From contig NC_015496.1 of assembly GCF_000212355.1 (NCBI RefSeq), positions 3,132,001 to 3,196,000 of the forward strand: a stretch of 64,000 bases of DNA. The letters are read 5' to 3'. Below the pieces are notes generated by a model, which was given only the letters and a program-made list of their open reading frames with translations, was not told where the DNA came from and did no database searches. This document shows, one piece after another, positions 55,609 through 62,890 of this stretch. A program made the position numbers and the translations under genes. This DNA is from Dokdonia sp. 4H-3-7-5. GTDB lineage: Bacteria; Bacteroidota; Bacteroidia; Flavobacteriales; Flavobacteriaceae. Within the stretch, counting starts at the first letter, position 1. Every line of letters begins with the position of its first letter.

Positions 55609-58452
55609 ATGATAAAAAGACTTTATAAAAAAGCCTTTGATATAAGAGATGGTGAAATCACCATCTCTTTTTTTATGCAACTGTACATCTTTTTGGTGAT
55701 TACAGTATTGCTCATTGTTAAGCCTACAGTAAATGCGCTTTTCCTCTCTGCACTAGGTGCAGAAAAATTACCGTACGGGTATCTTATGGTTGCTGTGGTA
55801 GCTATTGTTAGTTCGTTTTTTTATAACAAAGCGCTTAAACAGTATTCGTTCAAGAGAGTTGCGACAATCACACTCTCTGCTTTTTGTCTATTTTTCATTA
55901 TTCTTTCTGTAGCGCTACACTTCAAGTTTCTTAATGTTTGGATACTTTATCTCTATTATGTTCTTATATCGCTTTTTGCAGTTGTAGTTACTTCACAGTT
56001 CTGGATACTAGCGAATATGGTGTACAATGCTAGAGAAGCAAAGCGCTTATTTGGTTTTATAGGAGCTGGTGCTATTGCTGGAGGTATTTTTGGAGGATAT
56101 TTGACAACGCTTATTTCTGCCATGTTCGGGAATAAGGTTTCTATTCTCATAGCAGGTATTCTTATTCTCTCATGTGTGCCCATTTTACACCACATATGGA
56201 ATTTAAGGCTCCGTACGCTTACCGTTTATTCTAGAAAGAAGGAAGTACATCAAGCAACTTCGCCAGACCGCAATGCGTACCAACTCATATCAAAATCAAA
56301 GCATTTACTATACCTCGCGTCTATAATTGGTGTAAGCGTAGTTGTTGCTAAGCTCGTAGATTTTCAATTCAGTGATTTTGCGCATAGAGCATTGCCAGAT
56401 TCAGATGAGTTAGCTTCGTTTTTGGGTTTTTGGTTCTCATCATTTAATGTCGTTGCACTATTAATTCAGCTGTTTATCACAAACAGAGTGCTCAGTTATC
56501 TTGGGGTAACCTCAACCATGCTCATCCTTCCACTAGGGATTGCTTTGGGATCCCTCCTATTTCTTACGGTACCTGAGCTTTGGGTACTTATCATTATCAA
56601 AGGATTAGATGGTAGTTTCAAACAATCAATAAACAAAGCAGCTGCCGAGCTATCTATTTTACCCATACCTTATGCTATCAAAAATCAAGCTAAATCATTT
56701 ATAGATATTGTGGTAGACAGTGTTGCTACGGGTCTCGCAGGATTTTTGCTCATTTTTGTTATAAAAGGAATGGAACTAGACACTAAGTTTGTGACAGTAC
56801 TCACACTCTTTTTTCTATTTGTTTGGCTCATTTTAATTTACAAATTAAGAGATGCTTATTTTGACTCTTTCAGAACTAACCTGAAGAGCTTACTTCTCAA
56901 TAAGGAGAGTTCTAAAAAGACATTCCAAGAAGATAGAACAATCTCTACCGCGAGACGTATTTTACAAACTGGTGAAGAACAAGAAATACTAACGCTCCTT
57001 ACGAGGTTATCTACTACAAAACTCAATCCTCTTAAGTCACATATTGTAAAACTTCTCGATCACCCTTCTAACGCTGTAAAAAAAGCAGCTTTAGAAGAAT
57101 TATATATTTACAAAGAAGGTACAGCGCTAGCTAAGGTGAAGACACTACTCTCTAACGAAGATGATGCGCTCACACTCGCTGTATTACAATACTTATTGCA
57201 TCACACCCAATTAGAAGACGACAGCGTTTTTAACGAATACCTCAACCACGCTAATCAAAGAATATCAAAAGCGGCATTACTTTGTCTCGCACAAGATGCG
57301 CGCACTAATGATCGTCTTGCAACGCGATTTGACTTAAGAAATCGTATTACCAAAGAAATTGAGAGATTAGGAACTCCCGAAGGATTAGAAAATCAAAAAG
57401 AAACATCAGAATTACTGTTAACGATTGCATACTCTGGGATGAAAGAATTTTATTATTTCATTTCTATTCATTTTAGTAATAAGCAACGTTCTGTTGCTAG
57501 AAAAGCGATTCAAGCTGCAGGTATCACTACAGATCCATTGTTTGTAGGACATCTATTACAATATCTGGAGGATAAGGACTTACGTAAGACTGCTATAAAA
57601 AGTTTAACCCAGTACGGACCAGAAATTACCAAAACCCTGCTTCAGTTAGAAAGTGAGGATGCTTTCAGCCTTGACATAAAAAGAAATCTACCTAAGGTTA
57701 TTGCAACTTTTAATTCTCAGAATGCAGTGCGCATTTTATATAAATTTCTAGCTAGTAATAATCTTATCGTACGTAAAAATGCCTCAAAATCACTGCTAAA
57801 GCTGAGCACACAAAATCCTTCTCTAGTAATTGATAAGCGACGTATAACGAGGTACATCCTAACGGAAAGCAACTATTATCAAAGTACTATAAATGCCCTA
57901 TCAACTTTTTTAAAACTTGTAAATAACACAAGTATGCTGGAAAGCTCCACAGATAAACAAACAGAAATTTTACTTGCGCGTGAGGCAATTGTTATCATTC
58001 TAAGAGAGCAAGTAGATTTAAGTTTGAATAGTATTTTTACCTTACTGAGCATACGCTATAACCAAGATGACATTACAGCCGCTTTTTTAGGATTAAAAAG
58101 CGATGATGATAATGCAAAAGTGAACGCCATAGAATTTCTAGACAATCTACTTCACATCAAGCTTAAGAATAAAATTCTACCGCTGCTAGAGTACAACATT
58201 ATTGAAACAGAAGGAGCAGATACAGCACACTTTGAAATAGAAGATCAGTCAGAATTTCAAACTATTCGTAATTTAATAAGAAACCGAAGCAGGCAAATGA
58301 ATATCGCCATGCTACATCTTATAGAAATTTTAGAGGATGCGAGATACATTCCCATCACACAATCTTTTACTAAACATAAAAACAAAGGCATAAGCAAGCT
58401 AGCAACGAGAGTTCTACAAGGTCTTAAAAGCTCTCAAAAAGCTAACAAATAA
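55609..58452 (+). CDS. Nucleotide-transporter-like membrane protein with C-terminal HEAT repeats
   Basis: Of 947 residues, about 1-420 have 12 membrane segments with a pattern close to NTT/AAA-type ATP/ADP transporters and MFS proteins (LIVKPTVNALFLSALGAEKLPYGYL near the start). From about residue 440 to the end there are repeated helical pairs such as LLDHPSNAVKKAALEELY and KFLASNNLIVRKNASKSLL, which are HEAT-like repeats. The cytoplasmic repeat part probably binds partners. Substrate unknown. Similar fusions are known in Bacteroidota but not well studied. Confidence 0.82.
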   Translation: MIKRLYKKAFDIRDGEITISFFMQLYIFLVITVLLIVKPTVNALFLSALGAEKLPYGYLMVAVVAIVSSFFYNKALKQYSFKRVATITLSAFCLFFIILSVALHFKFLNVWILYLYYVLISLFAVVVTSQFWILANMVYNAREAKRLFGFIGAGAIAGGIFGGYLTTLISAMFGNKVSILIAGILILSCVPILHHIWNLRLRTLTVYSRKKEVHQATSPDRNAYQLISKSKHLLYLASIIGVSVVVAKLVDFQFSDFAHRALPDSDELASFLGFWFSSFNVVALLIQLFITNRVLSYLGVTSTMLILPLGIALGSLLFLTVPELWVLIIIKGLDGSFKQSINKAAAELSILPIPYAIKNQAKSFIDIVVDSVATGLAGFLLIFVIKGMELDTKFVTVLTLFFLFVWLILIYKLRDAYFDSFRTNLKSLLLNKESSKKTFQEDRTISTARRILQTGEEQEILTLLTRLSTTKLNPLKSHIVKLLDHPSNAVKKAALEELYIYKEGTALAKVKTLLSNEDDALTLAVLQYLLHHTQLEDDSVFNEYLNHANQRISKAALLCLAQDARTNDRLATRFDLRNRITKEIERLGTPEGLENQKETSELLLTIAYSGMKEFYYFISIHFSNKQRSVARKAIQAAGITTDPLFVGHLLQYLEDKDLRKTAIKSLTQYGPEITKTLLQLESEDAFSLDIKRNLPKVIATFNSQNAVRILYKFLASNNLIVRKNASKSLLKLSTQNPSLVIDKRRITRYILTESNYYQSTINALSTFLKLVNNTSMLESSTDKQTEILLAREAIVIILREQVDLSLNSIFTLLSIRYNQDDITAAFLGLKSDDDNAKVNAIEFLDNLLHIKLKNKILPLLEYNIIETEGADTAHFEIEDQSEFQTIRNLIRNRSRQMNIAMLHLIEILEDARYIPITQSFTKHKNKGISKLATRVLQGLKSSQKANK

Positions 58453-58456
58453 TATA

Positions 58457-58493
58457 AAAAATGCCCATTAGATGAGTTCTAATGGGCATTTTT
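58457..58493. terminator. Bidirectional terminator between convergent genes
   Basis: Perfect 14-bp stem (58457-58470 with 58480-58493), 9-nt loop, A and T runs on both ends. Confidence 0.92.
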
Positions 58494-58513
58494 AAAAGTA
58501 TTAATTATGATGA

Positions 58514-59761
58514 CTAGGATGGATTCACCACCTCATCAATACTACTTGCTAGATACATATGAGCTCCAGCAGAGTTTTTATTAAGAACATTGGTCATTAA
58601 GCAAACGATGTACTTCTTTCCATTAGGTTGCTCTACAATGATTACAGAGTTCATATAGTTATATACATTTCCGGCATAATCCTTACATCCTGGGTCTTTA
58701 CTGCGATCACATTTGTAAAATGATCCAGATTTAAAAAACACAGCGGCATCATCAAGTCTATTAGATTGTGCATAACGTATCCTTCTATCTGTCATATATA
58801 GTAATCGCTTCATCTCGAGTGAGCTTTCTTCATCTATAACGTTTCCTTGTTCTAAGGCTACCAGAAACTTCATGAGTCCTTTAGGAGTTCCTATACTTCC
58901 ACCTTCTCTTCCTACATACTTTCCAGCAGGTCTTGTAAACATCCCTCCTAGTCTCCAGTCATCTTCTGTTATCCCTAGCTCTCTTAGGGGCTGATTCACA
59001 ACTCGGTTTGCTTGGCTGGTAAGGGAGTCTCTGTCTGTCTCTACAAAGTAATTTTCAGACTCTTCTTCTGTTAAGTCGGCATAATCTCTTCCAAAGGCGT
59101 CTAGCAACATCGTTTCTCTATATAATACACTCGCAGCTCCATTATTACTCACAGACACCATATGATCTGCCCACTCATATAATGAGAATTCATCACTTGC
59201 CACTACTTGACGTTTTGTAAGCTTATCTTTTTCAATATCATAAATAGGAATCGTATGATGATCACCTGTACCCCAATAACGTGCTTTTACACGCTTATTA
59301 CACATAAGTCCTGTACGTAGTGCAAAATCATCTGGATAGGTCTCTGCTAGCTCATTAAAAAAACCGTTTAGTACGGCAATTTTACCCACACTTCCTGGCT
59401 GGTAACCAGCGTTCTCTCTGTGGGCTGCATATTTCAAATTTTCTGAATCGCTCATATCAAGAACTGCAAGGGAGTAGTTTCCGCCTGGAGTGATTCTTGC
59501 AATAGCGCGCGCAAATTCTGGATCTTCAACGAGAAGTGCACCAAGAGAATCTTGCTTTCGCGAAAGCAAATTCAACTTAATATCATTTAATTTTAAATAA
59601 GCTCCATTAGGAATACGCTTATTAGTAATGCTATCTTTCTCCATTTTTTGAAGACGATACAATCTTTTGATTCCAGTGCTGTCATATCCATCTATTGGAT
59701 AAATCATCGTGGCAACAAGCGTGGATAATGCAATAAATGTAAATGTGATAAATGTCTTCAT
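58514..59761 (-). CDS. Secreted serine hydrolase, class A beta-lactamase-like, co-transcribed with dikinase-like gene
   Basis: The 415-residue protein has an N-terminal signal or membrane anchor (FITFTFIALSTLVATMIY). The motifs S124-V-G-K127, S205-N-N and K344-S-G match the class A beta-lactamase/serine hydrolase layout. A long insert between the SNN and KSG motifs (residues 215-285) is unusual. Two further segments, DPGCKDYAG and VYNYMNSVIIVEQP, are specific to this subgroup. Its start base is shared with the stop of the upstream dikinase-like gene, so the two products probably work together outside the cytoplasm. An exact palindrome at 59554-59567 encodes LSRK. Confidence 0.82.
   Translation of the reverse strand: MKTFITFTFIALSTLVATMIYPIDGYDSTGIKRLYRLQKMEKDSITNKRIPNGAYLKLNDIKLNLLSRKQDSLGALLVEDPEFARAIARITPGGNYSLAVLDMSDSENLKYAAHRENAGYQPGSVGKIAVLNGFFNELAETYPDDFALRTGLMCNKRVKARYWGTGDHHTIPIYDIEKDKLTKRQVVASDEFSLYEWADHMVSVSNNGAASVLYRETMLLDAFGRDYADLTEEESENYFVETDRDSLTSQANRVVNQPLRELGITEDDWRLGGMFTRPAGKYVGREGGSIGTPKGLMKFLVALEQGNVIDEESSLEMKRLLYMTDRRIRYAQSNRLDDAAVFFKSGSFYKCDRSKDPGCKDYAGNVYNYMNSVIIVEQPNGKKYIVCLMTNVLNKNSAGAHMYLASSIDEVVNPS
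59554..59567. repeat. Palindrome GCTTTCGCGAAAGC, inside serine hydrolase gene
   Basis: Exact 14-bp copy, read as LSRK (residues 67-69 and neighbours). Confidence 0.95.
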
Positions 59762-62679
59762 TAGTTTATTGGTGCGTCTAAGGTTATTAAAAAGTCTTCA
59801 TTAATTACTGGCGATATAGATTCTAAATATTCAGAAGTCTTTGCCGTTTTATTCTCTACAAAAGGTCTAATCTGGAATAACCACAATTTGTCATTCTCAA
59901 ATCCAAGCTCAACGTCATAGGCTCCTTCATAAGTAGATCCTGTCATTTCTGGAAGGCGCGTTCTTATAGACTGAGCAATTGCACGTATATCATTTATGTT
60001 TTTCTCGTTGAGTATTTGCTTATCAAAGGTGGCTATGTTCTTCTTAACACCTCCCGTTGCCGGTAAGCGTATATAATCTGCTTGACGTGCAGGAGAAAGT
60101 AACCTGCTGCCTGTTGCTATTACAAGTCTAGTTTCGGCGGCTTGGCCATCTACTGCTCCTCCTGCACCACGGCTAAAGGCGATTGTAAGATCCTCATCTG
60201 TCCCTTGATTAATTCCTTTGGTAATCATCACTCCACTATAATCCACATCTACAGATGGTATAATTAAAATGGATGGAAATACATTTTCTGGATTACTCAA
60301 ATATTGCTGGCGCCACTTAAAGCTACGCTCCGTGTATGGAGAAGCCCAAACGTCTTTAATTCCTTTCAAGATTTTATCTTCATCAAGTATATTAAAGAGG
60401 GTCAAGTTCAATCCTGCGCCTGTAAACTCTTCAAGGTCTTCCATATTTGTATCACTACGTAAAAACACGGGTGTTTTACCAATAGGTGATTTAAACACTT
60501 TTTGGAAATCTGCTCGCAAGCTATTCACAAATGAGGGTTTCAGTGTCATTAAATTAATCGCATCACGCAACCTCTTCAACTCTTCCAGTTGGAAGGTCTC
60601 TATCTCTTTTGACGATGCGCCAGAGGTTTTCATGTCTTCCGCTTTCGCGAAAGCGTTATTTAAAAACTCCCAGTAAGAACCATCATAGCTTGGCATCTTT
60701 TGATCCATATGATCTTTAAATATTCCGAAAGGAATCACAAGACCTTCTACCACCTGCTCTGGAAACATCTTTTTGAGCTGACCAAGATTTGCTGCCTTAG
60801 GACCTACAAGTTTTCCAGATGCACTTGCATCAAGGTCTCGCATATTTATAATATCCTTTTTATCAAGTTGAATTTTTTCTACAGGTACCGTTACTTGGCT
60901 AGTAGAACGTTGTTTCTTTGTAAATAACTCACGTTCCTCATCTGTAATATCATCTTCGCCTTTTATGATAACACTTCCTTTATTTGAAACTGCATAAAAC
61001 ACGTTCTTACCGCTATACTTACTCAAATCCTGAAGGTTTTCTTGAGATAAGGCCGCATTAGGAATACCTAAATTTCTAGCAAGTAATTGCACGTGAGAAA
61101 CAAGATTACCTTCTGACACAGTCATAATACCAGCAACGGGTTTAAGATCTGATGGCGGTTTTTCAAAAACGTAAATCTTCTCCGTATCTACCTCCACTCC
61201 TTCTGGAGATCCTTCTATAACGACAAGCTCACCATAAGCATAACCTGGGTTTAATCCTCGTACAGAAGATTGTCCATCTATATCCATCACCTTGTTTTCA
61301 AGTCCTGAATGCTTTGCTATAAAAGCTCCCAACGTACTTACACTCTCTCCTAAGTCAAGAGCAACAGACGAGCGTACACGATCATCTATAAAACCATACG
61401 CTTTAGGCTCAAACTGCGCATAAATATCTACAACTTCTTGATAGTTTGCTTTTACCTGAGAGGCGCTCCACTCTACAAGTCCCCTTGATGTGGCAAGAAA
61501 ATCGTTTAGTTGTGCTACGCTTTTATCGTTATGATAACTATCGGCAATTAGATAAGGCTCTACCGCTGCCCACTCATTCATTTCTATAAGTCCTGTTCCC
61601 GTTGCGGCATAACCCAACGTCTGAATCTTATATAGTAAACTCTTGAGCGTCTCTGGTTTCCACTCTTGTGTTTTTATAAGAAGTATATCTTCAAGTTCGT
61701 TAGAGAGATCAAGCATAGTAAGCTTATCACTTCCTCTATCTAAAGTTTCTATCTCTTGGCGGATTAAACACAAAATATCTGCAATTTCTGGCACTAATAT
61801 TTCAGGAGAGGCGTCACGCTCGCTGTTTGTAAGAAAGCTTGTAATACGTTCCGTGAGCTCATTTTTTACAGATACTTGATTTACTTGCGCTTGTAACTCC
61901 TTAAAATTAATGGGTGCATAAAAAGCAGCCATTGTTTTTTCTAAAGCATCAAACTGAGATTTTAATTTATCAGAAAGATTGCCTTTATGCTTTGCTCTAA
62001 ATTCTTGTACCATCTGGATATCACTCACGCTAGGTTTACCATGGATCTTAATACGGGCATCCATAAACTTAGGATAATCTTCGGCAAGGATTTTTGATTC
62101 GCTACGCATACGTTGTGCAATGTTACTATCACCATCGTGTGGTATATCTCGCAATGTTTGACGCAGTAAATAGTAATTCTGTCTTAGTCTCGTATCGCTA
62201 CGCAGTAGCCACTCATAAAAGTCGATACCCCATGCTTCTTCATCTTCAGATTGTACAGCTCCTCTATAAAATTGAGATTTGCGCTGCACCCATCCATCAT
62301 CTATACTCCCTAAGTAGCGAGCAAGTTGATATTGTTTAATGCGGCTATGGTCGTTTGCCACATCCCAAAAAAGTTCTTTGTCTGTATTTGCAAGAATGTC
62401 TGCCACATATAAATGATGCTTTTTACCTAGTGTGATAAGATCATCACTGTAACTAGCATGTTGTACTCCACCACCTATGTCATCTGGACAAGGGTCACGT
62501 GCTTCACGCTGTGTACCATCTTTACAAAACCATTCTATCTTTTTGTAAGGACCACGAGCATTTTCTTTAAATGTTTCAATACTCTTTTTTATAGATGCCA
62601 CAGGAAGGTCCTGCGCATACACTGTACTTGCTATACAAATAGTAAGGCTTGTAAGCAATAACTGGGTAATTTTCAACAT
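59761..62679 (-). CDS. Secreted dikinase-like protein (PEP/pyruvate-binding and phosphohistidine domains)
   Basis: The protein has 972 residues with a signal peptide (MLKITQLLLTSLTICIASTVYAQ). Residues 25-430 are mostly helical and unrecognised. A phosphohistidine swivel domain follows with VSEGNLVSHVQLLARNLGIP (H529). A PPDK_N-type ATP-binding domain comes last: GPKAANLG (626-633), LRSDTNMEDLEEFTGAGLN (740-758) and LWLFQIRPFVE near the end. The swivel-then-ATP order is that of glucan water dikinase; PEP synthase has the reverse order plus a PEP barrel, absent here. Export is odd, because ATP is scarce in the periplasm. An exact palindrome (60641-60654) encodes NAFAKAED. Confidence 0.85.
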   Translation of the reverse strand: MLKITQLLLTSLTICIASTVYAQDLPVASIKKSIETFKENARGPYKKIEWFCKDGTQREARDPCPDDIGGGVQHASYSDDLITLGKKHHLYVADILANTDKELFWDVANDHSRIKQYQLARYLGSIDDGWVQRKSQFYRGAVQSEDEEAWGIDFYEWLLRSDTRLRQNYYLLRQTLRDIPHDGDSNIAQRMRSESKILAEDYPKFMDARIKIHGKPSVSDIQMVQEFRAKHKGNLSDKLKSQFDALEKTMAAFYAPINFKELQAQVNQVSVKNELTERITSFLTNSERDASPEILVPEIADILCLIRQEIETLDRGSDKLTMLDLSNELEDILLIKTQEWKPETLKSLLYKIQTLGYAATGTGLIEMNEWAAVEPYLIADSYHNDKSVAQLNDFLATSRGLVEWSASQVKANYQEVVDIYAQFEPKAYGFIDDRVRSSVALDLGESVSTLGAFIAKHSGLENKVMDIDGQSSVRGLNPGYAYGELVVIEGSPEGVEVDTEKIYVFEKPPSDLKPVAGIMTVSEGNLVSHVQLLARNLGIPNAALSQENLQDLSKYSGKNVFYAVSNKGSVIIKGEDDITDEERELFTKKQRSTSQVTVPVEKIQLDKKDIINMRDLDASASGKLVGPKAANLGQLKKMFPEQVVEGLVIPFGIFKDHMDQKMPSYDGSYWEFLNNAFAKAEDMKTSGASSKEIETFQLEELKRLRDAINLMTLKPSFVNSLRADFQKVFKSPIGKTPVFLRSDTNMEDLEEFTGAGLNLTLFNILDEDKILKGIKDVWASPYTERSFKWRQQYLSNPENVFPSILIIPSVDVDYSGVMITKGINQGTDEDLTIAFSRGAGGAVDGQAAETRLVIATGSRLLSPARQADYIRLPATGGVKKNIATFDKQILNEKNINDIRAIAQSIRTRLPEMTGSTYEGAYDVELGFENDKLWLFQIRPFVENKTAKTSEYLESISPVINEDFLITLDAPIN
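60641..60654. repeat. Palindrome GCTTTCGCGAAAGC, inside dikinase-like gene
   Basis: Exact 14-bp copy, read as AFAKA (residues 676-680). Confidence 0.95.
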
Positions 62680-62701
62680 GTAGTAATGTTTGATTTGATT
62701 G

Positions 62702-62727
62702 TTTGGACTAATATAGGTTAGTCCAAA
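62702..62727. promoter_or_regulatory. Inverted repeat upstream of the dikinase-hydrolase operon
   Basis: TTTGGACTAA (62702-62711) and TTAGTCCAAA (62718-62727) are exact reverse complements with a 6-nt spacer, 23 bp upstream of the ATG at 62679. It may be an operator or a leader hairpin. There is no T run, so a terminator is unlikely. Confidence 0.5.
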
Positions 62728-62868
62728 TTTGATTGACTAGAGATTAACGTAAATCTAAGTGATAATTAACTTAATAATAACGATTACAGCCTACAGCCAG
62801 CCTATTTGGTAGCCATATACCTACGATAAAATTTATAGGCTTGAATCACCAATGATATGAAGTGTTAC

Positions 62869-62882
62869 GCTTTCGCGAAAGC
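62869..62882. repeat. Palindrome GCTTTCGCGAAAGC, downstream of the histidine kinase gene
   Basis: Exact 14-bp copy within a 20-bp palindrome (62866-62885), 9 nt after the kinase stop codon. Confidence 0.95.
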
Positions 62883-62890
62883 GTACTTAG

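Noticed and set aside
60269-60676. 135-codon frame on the plus strand inside the dikinase-like gene
   Set aside because: It lies opposite a well-supported gene and its translation looks like an antisense shadow.
9618-62882. Palindrome as a ParB parS site
   Set aside because: The sequence does not match parS-like words, and parS sites are few and clustered near the origin, whereas this word is spread about every 3 kb.
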